Source of the DNA: Mycobacterium sp. 1081908.1
GTDB lineage: Bacteria > Actinomycetota > Actinomycetes > Mycobacteriales > Mycobacteriaceae
Direction of reading: 5' to 3'
Assembly (NCBI RefSeq): GCF_001673535.1
Contig: NZ_LZLY01000057.1
Coordinates: 24,766-88,765 of the forward strand
DNA length: 64,000 bases
Position 1 is the stretch's first letter. Each line of letters opens with the position of its first letter. Under the pieces are notes generated by a model. That model was not told the DNA's origin. It was given only the letters and a program-made list of their open reading frames with translations, and made no database searches. Positions 38,301 through 44,189 of this stretch are shown here, piece after piece. The position numbers and the translations under genes are program-made.

Positions 38301-40449
38301 CGCGGTGCCGCGGGCGGCCGATTACGTCCTGGCACCCACCGAACGCGGCGCCATCGACAACCTGCGCCTGACCGAGGCGGAAGTGCTGGCGCCGGACGAC
38401 GGCTACGTGCAGGTCCGCGTGGAGGCCGCCGGGTTGAACTTCCGGGACGTGCTCAACGTGCTCGGCCTCTACCCGGGCGATCCCGGCCCGATCGGCGGCG
38501 ACTTCGCCGGCGTCGTCACCCAATTGGGCGGCGGCGTCACCGGACTCGAGGTCGGCCAACGCGTCTTCGGGTTCATGCAGGGCGCGTTCGCCAGCCGGTT
38601 CAACGTGCCGGCCCAGCTGCTGGCGCCGATTCCCGACGGCCTGAGCGCGGTTGATGCGGCGACCATTCCCGCCGCGGCGCTGACGGCCCGGCTCGCGTTC
38701 GACTGGGCGCAGCTGAAGCCCGGCGACCGTGTGCTCATCCACGCCGCCAGCGGCGGTGTCGGATTGGCCGCCATCCAGATGGCGCAGCAGCACGGCGCGA
38801 CCGTGTTCGCCACCGCCAGCACCTACAAGCGCGCGACGCTGCGCAAGCTGGGTGTGGAACACGTCTACGACTCGCGCAGCACGGATTTCGCCGACCAGAT
38901 CCTCGCCGACACCGACGGCGCCGGGGTCGACGTGGTGCTCAACAGCCTGACCAACGAGGGGTTCGTCGAAGCGACCGTGCGGGCCACCGCACAGAATGGC
39001 CGGTTCGCCGAAATCGCCAAGCGCGACATCTGGACCCCGGAGCAGATGGCGGCGGCCCGACCCGACATCGCCTACGAGATCGTCGCGCTGGACACGGTCA
39101 CCTTCCAGGAGCCCGAACGCATCCGCGGCCTGCTGGGCGAGGTGTCCCAGGGGTTGGCCCGCGGCGAGTGGACACCGCTGCCCGCCGAGATCTACCCGCT
39201 GACGGAGGCGAAGACGGCGTTTCGCCGCATGCAGCAGGCGCGGCACATCGGCAAGATCGTGCTGCAGATGCCCAAACCGCTTCAGCCGCGCGACGATCGG
39301 AGCTACCTGATCACCGGTGGGCTCGGCGCGATCGGATTGCACATGGCGGGTTATCTGGCCCAGCTCGGCGCCGGTGACATCGTGTTGACCAGCCGGCGCC
39401 CACCCGACGCGGACGCGCAACGGGCGATCGACGACATCACCGAGCGCTACCGGAGCCGCATCCACGTCTTCGCGGCCGACGTCGGCGAGGAGTCAGGGGT
39501 CGAAAGCCTGCTGGAGCGGATCCGGGCGGAGTTGCCGCCGCTGGCGGGGGTGGCGCATCTGGCGGGCGTCCTCGACGACGCGCTGCTGTCCCAGCAGAAC
39601 CTGGAACGTTTCCGGACGACGTTGGCGCCCAAGGCTTTCGGCGCCCGCTACTTGGACAGGTTGACCAGAGCCGACGACCTCGACTTCTTCATCGTGTCCT
39701 CGTCGGTGGCCAGCCTGCTCGGCTCACCGGGGCAGGCCAATTACTCCACCGCCAACGCGCTGCTCGACGGGCTGGTCGCGGATCGAAAGGCGCACGGCCT
39801 GCCGGCGACCGGCGTAAACCTCGGTCCCTGGGGCAAGGGGGGTATGGCGTCTTCGGAGGCCGCGCGCGCCAATCTCGGTGCGCAAGGCCTGATTCCGTTG
39901 GAACCCGCCACCGCCCTCAACGCCCTCGCCGAGGCCGTCGCCAGCGGGACCGGGCAGGCAACGGTGATCAAGGCCAACTGGCAGCGCGCCGCCAAGTTGC
40001 TGGGCAATTCTCGTCCGCCGATTCTCGACCTGGTGTTGCCGAGCGCCGTCACGGAGGCGGCCGGCGACAGCGAATTGCTCCGGCAATTACAGGAAATACC
40101 GGTGGCCCAGCGTGCCGGCTTCATCACCGAGTTCCTGCAGCGCGAGGTGCAGGGCTTCCTGAGGCTCGCGCAACCGCCGGCCGCGACCAGCCGGTTCCTG
40201 GACCTCGGCACGGACTCACTGATGGCGGTCGAGCTGCGCAACCGGCTGTACAGCCAGTTCGGTGGGGCGTTCACCATCAACGCCACCGCGGTGTTCGACT
40301 ATCCGACGATCGGGGGGCTCGCCGAGTACCTCGCCGGTCAGCTGCCGGATGCGGAGCCGGAGCCGAGACCGGCCGCGGAGGCGCCCGTGGCGGAATCGCC
40401 TGCCGCGGAGCCGAGCCCGGAATCGGCTGCGGCGCCGGAACCGGAGTGA
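29308..40449 (+). CDS. pks: Two-module type I polyketide synthase, phleic-acid (TPP) type
   Basis: 3713 residues from the ATG at 29308 (GGGGAGGA seven bases before). Module 1: KS 15-440 (Cys187, His322, His362), AT 545-850 (Ser641; HAFH 739-742), structural KR about 960-1185, KR 1190-1380 (TGGLGSVG, Tyr1344), ACP 1475-1555 (Ser1514). Module 2: KS 1577-2000 (Cys1748, His1883, His1923), AT 2120-2430 (Ser2219; HAFH 2317-2320), DH 2500-2780 (His2520, Asp2693), ER 3015-3320, KR 3330-3515 (Tyr3479), ACP 3595-3680 (Ser3637), then a Pro/Glu/Ala tail. There is no thioesterase. Both ATs have the malonyl HAFH signature, so the product is unbranched. A C16 starter extended by five rounds of both modules would give C36:5 phleic acid. 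Module 1 lacks a DH. Cytoplasmic; loaded by the FAAL and probably off-loaded by PapA. Confidence 0.95.
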   Translation: MKSVEDPMERALASSGFAIVGYAARFPGAADADEFWRVLAEGRDAISDVPQDRWDADEFFDPDPDVPGKVVTRRAGFVDDVTGFDAPFFGMSAREVRLMDPQHRLLLETAWRAVEHSGTAPTALANSNTGVFVGLATHDYLGMASGELAYPEIEAYMAIGTSNAAAAGRISYRMGLQGPSVAVDTACSSSLVAIHQACQALRLGECDLALAGGANVMLTPATMITFSHAHMLAPDGRCKTFDAAADGYVRGEGCGVIVVKRLEDAIRDGDRIRAVIRGSAINQDGASGGLTVPNGIAQQRVIAEALKRAGIAPGDVGYLEAHGTGTSLGDPIEAQAAGAVFGEGRDPSRPLLIGSVKTNIGHLEAAAGIAGVIKVILSLEHELLPQHLHFRTPSPHIPWERLAVQVVQEATAWERDGRPRIAGVSSFGFAGTNAHVVIEEAPVAPADVTATPVPGDRRFSVLALSARTPAALVQTADQYRTWLSAHPEASLTDVCFTAGVGRAHFEHRAALVVDSKESATELLGALADDRPAPGLLRGISDDTPKTAWLFTGQGSQYPGMARELFDTEPVFAETLTRCAAVVADVLEKPLLDVIFDVDGPDSEETLRQTSYAQPALFAVEMGLARLWQSWGFEPDVVLGHSVGQYAAACVAGVFSLEDGMLLMAERGRLFGSLPAGGRMVAVFAAAERVEGLTDEFPSLSVAAYNGANTVLSGPAQDLDQAVAGLTADGVRCDWLDTSHAFHSALLDPILDDFEAYANRFDFGPPQRMLVCNRTGAALGRSVKLDGAYWRRHARQPVEFAKSVRTLAELNCKVLLEIGPQPVLTAAALRAWPDPGTAPRAIASLRRNAADHRQIGEALAGAYVLGHLPDFGAVIGPARKVDLPPYPFQHREYWYRDNRERPNQQQNTAASTETIRLLEDGRIEELAALLDGANGDRQTVNVLTKLAAQHNQQRDTRSIADDRYEIRWETLAAEVARASDAEGGARSAWLLICNDAEAVRPLVDVLTARGHQHRILGLPVSDADEEQLEAALRAAEADESTLRILHVAALDSDTAPSARSLLRMQHRILAGTRRLFRAAVSAELRTPIWVVTRGGQRVTDADTVSPDQSCLWGFGRAAALEHPQVWGGLADLPLGGENEADEWSRLIDRLTAAPRDAALREDQVALRDRAVYVPRLVRRAGRPAAAPLALRDDATYLVTGGLGSVGLEIAGYLAAHGARHLVLTGRRAPSEAAQHRVDAIGEQHGCEVRVIAADVADAHDVARLLATVQAELPPVAGIVHAAGEIGTTPLRTLDDAEVDRVFAGKVWGAWNLSEAALDTFGMQLDFFVSTSSIASVWGGFGQTAYGAANAFLDGQAWRLREHGVPAISVNFGPWSAGMADAEARAQLDRRGVRTLAPSDALAGMAELMAASSAQGAANGVVARVDWARFLPLYQQAGRRSLLAELEREVPDSVAAPLLSRPSGPTRLVEQLTNAPAQQRKKLLVDYLREAVAEVTRVDASEIREDAGFFDLGMDSLMAIELRQRLEHGVGKEIPATLAMDHPRLVDVADYLLADVLGIGEQTESKPRPAAAVTTRTDEPIAIVAVACHFPGAQNPEAFWELLSGGVDAIREIPEDRFDIDEFYDPDPETPGKIYSRFGGFLDEIDGFDPEFFGISPREAVWIDPQQRLMLETVWEGLERAGYAPSSLRGSRSGIFVGVGANEYSHLLSAESVEKIEPHFITGNALNAISGRVAFALGLEGPAVAVDTACSSSLVAVHQACQALHSGDCDLALAGGVNVLLSPVTIIAASRARMLSPVGRCKTFDASADGYVRSEGCGILVLKRLSDAVRDGDRVCAVIPSSAVNQDGASSGLTVPNGGAQQRLISSALARAGLSGGDVDYLEAHGTGTALGDPIEVQAAGAVFGAARDADRPLLMGSVKTNIGHLESASGVAGLIKVVLSLQHEMLPQSLHFETPSPHIPWDSLPVRVVDRAIPWQANGKPRRAGVSSFGFTGTNAHVLIEEAPPLSATADEYSTSDVFHDDTGAPESEAEEEPVEVLPLSARSPEALVALVQRYGEWLNAHPKVDIADVCFTAGAGRSHFEHRAALVVDSVQGAREVLAELAENRMRPGVARGECTDRPTTAWLFTGQGSQYPGMARELFDAEPVFAETVTRCADAVDGMLPRPLLEVLFATDRETGGEAGKMLRHTSFAQPALFAVEMGLARLWQSWGVEPDVVLGHSVGQYAAACVAGVFSLEDGARLIAERGRLFGSLPDGGRMVAVFADAKYVEEIANDFARVSVAAYNGPNTVLSGPGEDLEQIFDRCGGDGIRCSWLETSHAFHSELLEPVLDEFESYAARLEFGVPTLPLVCNRTGAVLTAETPLDAQYWRRHSRQPVQFAESVRTVAALGCLVLMEIGPQPVLTGAAVQVWPEHLAAPRAIVSLRKGIGDRRQIAEAVAAAYVSGHRPRFAALHRQPRRRLELPTYPFQRRHFWPKTSGIAGLDGTGAGASGILGSAKDLASGDSVYTSRLSVKSQPWLSDHVIYGTVVVPGATYAAMALTAVGPPARVQDVFFYEPIILPEKASREVQLTLHPLDAGGWSFRVHSRPYGVSDAEWSLNADGTVVSGVADVEAEPADSAEPAAESVEAAIERMSRMRPQQLFETFADMELAWGPNWSGSLKSLWLGEGEAIGDISVGEELTEHLGTEPMHPVLMDLCTGVAFPAFPALLAAEQGVSDLFLPLRYGAVELREKMPRRFYCRAKWHTSGLDSETQVFDLDFVDRDGRRLGGIREFTVKRAPREALLRGLGGDATRLLYTLGWHEVPAPPSNGDTEGAGNVTGTWLVAGFDELAAELPGCIAFDPSTDPEPVGQLLAQAKERGLPFSGIVWRSAGPGADESAAQSAARLEAQIAQLLSVVHAAQADGAVKLPNGLWIITERGVATESGEPVDPVQAALWGLGRTIVNEEPALRCRLVDCDGSAQAVHALAGLLGTPIEEPELAVRQGKFLASRLLQWSRSGHLAVPRAADYVLAPTERGAIDNLRLTEAEVLAPDDGYVQVRVEAAGLNFRDVLNVLGLYPGDPGPIGGDFAGVVTQLGGGVTGLEVGQRVFGFMQGAFASRFNVPAQLLAPIPDGLSAVDAATIPAAALTARLAFDWAQLKPGDRVLIHAASGGVGLAAIQMAQQHGATVFATASTYKRATLRKLGVEHVYDSRSTDFADQILADTDGAGVDVVLNSLTNEGFVEATVRATAQNGRFAEIAKRDIWTPEQMAAARPDIAYEIVALDTVTFQEPERIRGLLGEVSQGLARGEWTPLPAEIYPLTEAKTAFRRMQQARHIGKIVLQMPKPLQPRDDRSYLITGGLGAIGLHMAGYLAQLGAGDIVLTSRRPPDADAQRAIDDITERYRSRIHVFAADVGEESGVESLLERIRAELPPLAGVAHLAGVLDDALLSQQNLERFRTTLAPKAFGARYLDRLTRADDLDFFIVSSSVASLLGSPGQANYSTANALLDGLVADRKAHGLPATGVNLGPWGKGGMASSEAARANLGAQGLIPLEPATALNALAEAVASGTGQATVIKANWQRAAKLLGNSRPPILDLVLPSAVTEAAGDSELLRQLQEIPVAQRAGFITEFLQREVQGFLRLAQPPAATSRFLDLGTDSLMAVELRNRLYSQFGGAFTINATAVFDYPTIGGLAEYLAGQLPDAEPEPRPAAEAPVAESPAAEPSPESAAAPEPE

Positions 40450-40461
40450 TGCCCGGGCGCG

Positions 40462-40884
40462 TCAGTCGGCGATATCGAATCCGGCGATGACCTTGGTCGG
40501 GCGCACCCGCACCACGAGTTCGCCGGGCACGGCGTTGCGGCGGCCGAACTCGTCGGCGCGCTCGGCGCCCATGTAGCGGGCGCCGGTCCGCGTCGCGACG
40601 TCCAGCACGTCGTCCGGGTCGTCGCTCACCGAGGCCACGCCCTGCACCTGGACGAACGAGTACGGCGGGTGCGGATCGTCGGCGCAGACCACCACGCGCG
40701 AATCCCTGACCAGCGCACGGCCTTTCGAGGTGTCGCGGCCGGTGGTGAACACCAGCTGGCCGTCGTCGACGACAAACCAGACCGGTGCGACCAGCGGCCG
40801 CCCGTCGGCGGCGACGTACCCGAGCATCCCGGTGCGGGTGCCGGCGGACAGGAACTCGACGACCCGAGCGGAAAGTTCAGCCAT
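40462..40884 (-). CDS. Pyridoxamine 5'-phosphate oxidase-fold flavin/F420-dependent reductase
   Basis: A 140-residue split-barrel protein. MLGYVAADGRPLVAPVWFVV followed by LVFTTGRDTSKGRALVRDSRV is the cofactor-binding pattern of the mycobacterial F420/FMN-dependent oxidoreductase group (FDOR-B-like). Length fits. The cofactor and substrate cannot be told from sequence by eye. It starts three bases after the stop of the acyl-CoA dehydrogenase gene and so belongs to that operon. It is convergent with pks, 12 bases between stops. Confidence 0.83.
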   Translation of the reverse strand: MAELSARVVEFLSAGTRTGMLGYVAADGRPLVAPVWFVVDDGQLVFTTGRDTSKGRALVRDSRVVVCADDPHPPYSFVQVQGVASVSDDPDDVLDVATRTGARYMGAERADEFGRRNAVPGELVVRVRPTKVIAGFDIAD

Positions 40885-40887
40885 GCG

Positions 40888-41994
40888 TTAGAGCCGGGCC
40901 AGGTCGTAGTCGCCGAGGTGGTCGATCAGGTTGTGCAGGTGATCGTTCGAGGTGCCCAGCGTGTGCTCGATCGCGGTGAGCCGGGCCGCGTAGTGGCTGA
41001 CGGGGTATTCCGCGGTCACGCCGATTCCGCCGTGCATCTGGATCGACTCCTGCGCGATGTGTCGCCCCGACCGGCCGATCTGCACCTTGGCGCGCGACGC
41101 GATCAGCGGGTCGAGGGTGCCGTCGGCGATCGACATCGCCGCATAGAAGCTCATGCTGCGCGCCACTTCCAGCGACACGTACATGTCGGCGGCCCGCTGG
41201 GTGAGCGCCTGGAACTTGTTCAGCGTGACGCCGAACTGCTTGCGCGTCTTGAGGTAGTCGGTGGTCAGGCGCAGCGCTTCCTCCATTGCGCCGACGGCTT
41301 CGGAGCACAACGCCGACTGGATGCGGATGATGGCGTCGCGAATGGCGAGCGAGGCGTCCCCGCCTTCGCCAAGCGGTTCGGCGGCGACGCCGTCGAGATC
41401 GACCTGCGCGCCGCGCTGCCCGTCGAAGGTCCGGTAGGACTGCCGGGAAGTTGCCCCGGCGTCGACCAGGAACAGGCCGGTGCCGCCGTCGGGTAATGCG
41501 GCGCTGACCACCAACGCGTCGGCGCAGTCACCGGCGAGCACCGGGTTCTTGCGTCCGCTCAATGTCCATGAATCACCTTGCCGCACAGCGGCAGTGGTGG
41601 CCGTGGGGGTCGGGGTGCGGTGACCCGGCTCCAGGTGGGCGAAGGCCAGCAGGCGTTGGCCGGCCGCGACCTCGTCGAGCTGTTGCTTCTGGGCGTCGCT
41701 GCCCAGCTCGGCGATCAGCGCGCCCGGTGCGAGAGCGGCGTGCAGGATGGGTTCGGGGGCCAACCGGCGCCCGACCTCGGTGAGCACCACCATGATCTCG
41801 ATCTGGCCGGCCTCCTCCGGCTCGAACCCAAGGCCAAGGATCCCGGTGTCGGCGAGCTGACTCCAGACATCCCGGCTCCAGCCGAGGTCGGATCCGATGA
41901 CCTTGTTGCGGCTCTCCGGGTCGTAGGTGCGGGACAGCAGGTCGCGGGTGGTGTCGCGAAGCAGGGCCTGCTCGTCGGTCAACTGAAAGTCCAT
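40888..41994 (-). CDS. Acyl-CoA dehydrogenase, second subunit-like (FadE)
   Basis: 368 residues. Acyl-CoA dehydrogenase fold: MDFQLTDEQALLRDTTRDLL at the N-terminus, a divergent middle domain with SGRKNPVLAGDCADALVV, and SIQMHGGIGVTAEYPVSHYA near the end. Relative to ordinary FadE proteins the middle domain is degenerate, as in the partner chain of the paired alpha2beta2 FadE enzymes of steroid and related degradation. It lies seven bases after another FadE gene, supporting a heteromeric enzyme. The substrate is unknown. Confidence 0.88.
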   Translation of the reverse strand: MDFQLTDEQALLRDTTRDLLSRTYDPESRNKVIGSDLGWSRDVWSQLADTGILGLGFEPEEAGQIEIMVVLTEVGRRLAPEPILHAALAPGALIAELGSDAQKQQLDEVAAGQRLLAFAHLEPGHRTPTPTATTAAVRQGDSWTLSGRKNPVLAGDCADALVVSAALPDGGTGLFLVDAGATSRQSYRTFDGQRGAQVDLDGVAAEPLGEGGDASLAIRDAIIRIQSALCSEAVGAMEEALRLTTDYLKTRKQFGVTLNKFQALTQRAADMYVSLEVARSMSFYAAMSIADGTLDPLIASRAKVQIGRSGRHIAQESIQMHGGIGVTAEYPVSHYAARLTAIEHTLGTSNDHLHNLIDHLGDYDLARL

Positions 41995-42001
41995 TGCTGC
42001 C

Positions 42002-43162
42002 TCACAATCCGAGAATGGTGGACGCGATGATGTTGCGCTGCACCTCGCTGCTGCCGCCGTAGATCGACGTCTTGCGGTAGTTGAGGTAGTGCGGCGCGCT
42101 GTGTTGCGCCCAGGAGGGCGAGGAGATGTCTTCCCCGTCGGCGGGCAGCGCGTCCGGGCCGGCGACCTCGACCAGCAGCTCGGTCGCGATCTGCTGCAAC
42201 TGACTTCCGCGCAGCTTGAGCACCGACGACGCCGGGTTGGGCTGGCCGTCCGCGGAGTCCGAAACCACCCGCGACTGCGTGAGTTCCAATGCCAGGACCT
42301 CGTTTTCGGCCTCGGCGAGTCGCGCCGCGAACAGGGGATCGTCGAGCACCCCGGTTTGCGCGGCGTGTTTTTTCACCTCGGCGAGGCGCACCTTGGTGCG
42401 CCCCACGCCGGCGATGCCGGTGCGTTCGTTGCCGAGCAGGAATTTCGCGTACGACCAGCCCTGATTCTCTTGTCCCACAAGCTGATCGGCGGGCACCCGG
42501 ACGTCGGAGAAGAACAACTCGTTGATTTCCTGGCCGCCGTCGATCGTCTTGATCGGGCGCAGCGTGATGCCCGGCGTCTTCATGTCGAAGAGCAGAAACG
42601 AGATTCCGGCCTGGCGCTTGGGCGCCTGCGGGTCGGTGCGCACCAGGCAGAAGATCCAGTCCGCGTACTGGCCGAGGGTGGTCCAGGTCTTCTGGCCGTT
42701 GACGATGTAGTGGTCGCCGTCGCGGACCGCGGTGGTGCGCAGCGACGCCAGGTCGGAGCCGGCCTCGGGCTCGGAGAAGCCCTGGCACCACCAGATGTCC
42801 AGGCTGGCCGTCGGCGGCAGGAAGCGTTGTTTGATCTCCTCGGAACCGAATTCGGCGATCACCGGGCCGACCATCTTGGTGTTGAAGTTCAGCGGCTCGG
42901 GCACGCACGCCAGCTGCATTTCGTCGGCCCAGATCTGGTGCTGGGTGGGCGTCCAGTCCTTGCCGCCCCATTCGACGGGCCAACTCGGTACCGCCAGACC
43001 GTGCTCGTGCAGGATCTTGTGGCTGGTGACGATGTCGTCGCGGCGCACCGACGCCGAGCCCTGGCGCACCCGGTCCCTCAGCTCTTCGGGTATCTGGGTG
43101 GTGTAGAAGGTGCGAAGCTCGTCGCGGAACGCGGCTTCCTCCGGTGTGAGCGCCAGTTGCAT
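42002..43162 (-). CDS. Acyl-CoA dehydrogenase (FadE), first subunit of a pair
   Basis: 386 residues with MQLALTPEEAAFRDELRTFY, WPVEWGGKDWTPTQ, the substrate and FAD block FSEPEAGSDLASLRTTAV with GQKTWTT, and the C-terminal TSIYGGSSEVQRNIIAS that contacts the neighbour subunit's FAD. It oxidises an acyl-CoA at the alpha-beta bond. AGGAGG precedes the ATG. It heads a three-gene operon (fadE, fadE, flavin/F420 reductase) divergent from comEA. Confidence 0.92.
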   Translation of the reverse strand: MQLALTPEEAAFRDELRTFYTTQIPEELRDRVRQGSASVRRDDIVTSHKILHEHGLAVPSWPVEWGGKDWTPTQHQIWADEMQLACVPEPLNFNTKMVGPVIAEFGSEEIKQRFLPPTASLDIWWCQGFSEPEAGSDLASLRTTAVRDGDHYIVNGQKTWTTLGQYADWIFCLVRTDPQAPKRQAGISFLLFDMKTPGITLRPIKTIDGGQEINELFFSDVRVPADQLVGQENQGWSYAKFLLGNERTGIAGVGRTKVRLAEVKKHAAQTGVLDDPLFAARLAEAENEVLALELTQSRVVSDSADGQPNPASSVLKLRGSQLQQIATELLVEVAGPDALPADGEDISSPSWAQHSAPHYLNYRKTSIYGGSSEVQRNIIASTILGL

Positions 43163-43317
43163 GGCAGCCTCCTTTGGTTGAGGTGAACGTCGCGACCCTT
43201 CCCATCTTTACCCATCCCGTCCGGTGCTTGTGCACAGCCTCGAATTGGTCCACACCCCGGCATCGCGACGCCGCCGTGGGGCGCCGTTCCGGCAGCCCGC
43301 GCGCCTACGGTCGGCGC

Positions 43318-44184
43318 ATGCGAACAGAACTGCCCGCCGAGCGACTGCAGCGGCGCCTGGGCGCCGACCCGGACACCGATCCGGCGGCCGAGCCCGCCGA
43401 CGAATCGGACTCGGGCCAGGAAGCCCCGGACGACGACCCGAATTCGCTGCTGCCGCGCTGGCTTCCCGACGCCGCCGATCACCGGGGCTGGGTGGCGAAG
43501 ATGCGGGCCGACCCGGGCCGCGCCGGCGCCATCGCCTTGGCGGTGGTGGCCGCCCTCGCGGTGCTGGTGACGGTGTTCACCCTGCTGCGCGACCGGCCCG
43601 CGCCGGTGACGTCGGCCAAGCTGCCACCGGTGCAGAAGGCCGCCACCGCAAGCCCCAGGTCGTCGGCCAGCCCGGGTGCCGGCCAGCCCGCCGGTCCCGA
43701 CCGGCCGGTGGTGGTCAGCGTGGTCGGGCTGGTGCACACCCCCGGGCTGGTCACGCTGGCGCCCGGGGCCCGCATCGCCGACGCGCTGCAGGCCGCCGGG
43801 GGACCGGTGAACGGCGCCGACACCATCGGATTGAACATGGCCCGCCCGGTCGGCGACGGCGAGCAGATCGTGGTCGGGCTCGCCCCTGTTGCGGGGCAGC
43901 GGACGGCGCTCGGCAGCTCGGTGTCCGCGGGGACGTCCCCGGCGCCGGGGGCGCCGGGGCCGGTTTCGGGCACGGTGAAGCCGAAGGCCGGCGAGGTGCT
44001 CGACCTCAACACCGCGACGCAGGAGCAGCTGGACGCGCTGCCCGGGGTGGGTCCGGTCACCGCCGCCGCGATCGTGGCATGGCGGCAGGCCAACGGGAAG
44101 TTCACCAGCGTCGACCAGCTCGCCGACGTCGACGGCATCGGCCCGGCGCGGCTGGAAAAACTGCGCCCGCTGGTCCGTGTCTGA
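43318..44184 (+). CDS. comEA: ComEA-like DNA-binding competence protein
   Basis: 288 residues from the ATG at 43318; an upstream in-frame extension is not family-like. Acidic cytoplasmic N-terminus, one transmembrane anchor at about 68-90, an SLBB domain (VVSVVGLVHTPGLVTLAPGA onward), a Pro/Gly linker and two C-terminal helix-hairpin-helix motifs (LNTATQEQLDALPGVGPVTA and DGIGPARLEKL). In naturally competent bacteria ComEA binds incoming double-stranded DNA outside the membrane. The comEA-comEC-holA order is conserved with Rv2415c-Rv2413c. Confidence 0.93.
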   Translation: MRTELPAERLQRRLGADPDTDPAAEPADESDSGQEAPDDDPNSLLPRWLPDAADHRGWVAKMRADPGRAGAIALAVVAALAVLVTVFTLLRDRPAPVTSAKLPPVQKAATASPRSSASPGAGQPAGPDRPVVVSVVGLVHTPGLVTLAPGARIADALQAAGGPVNGADTIGLNMARPVGDGEQIVVGLAPVAGQRTALGSSVSAGTSPAPGAPGPVSGTVKPKAGEVLDLNTATQEQLDALPGVGPVTAAAIVAWRQANGKFTSVDQLADVDGIGPARLEKLRPLVRV

Positions 44185-44189
44185 CGGCG

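Noticed and set aside
28870..39465. Very long open frames antisense to the pks gene (over 1000 codons)
   Set aside because: They are Arg/Gln/His/Gly-rich, lack recognisable domains and mirror the codon pattern of the PKS on the other strand, as expected for high-GC coding DNA.
43224..44189. Long N-terminal extension of comEC
   Set aside because: The extension runs in the wrong frame of comEA and is Arg/Gly-rich; a GTG right after the comEA stop gives the usual ComEC length.
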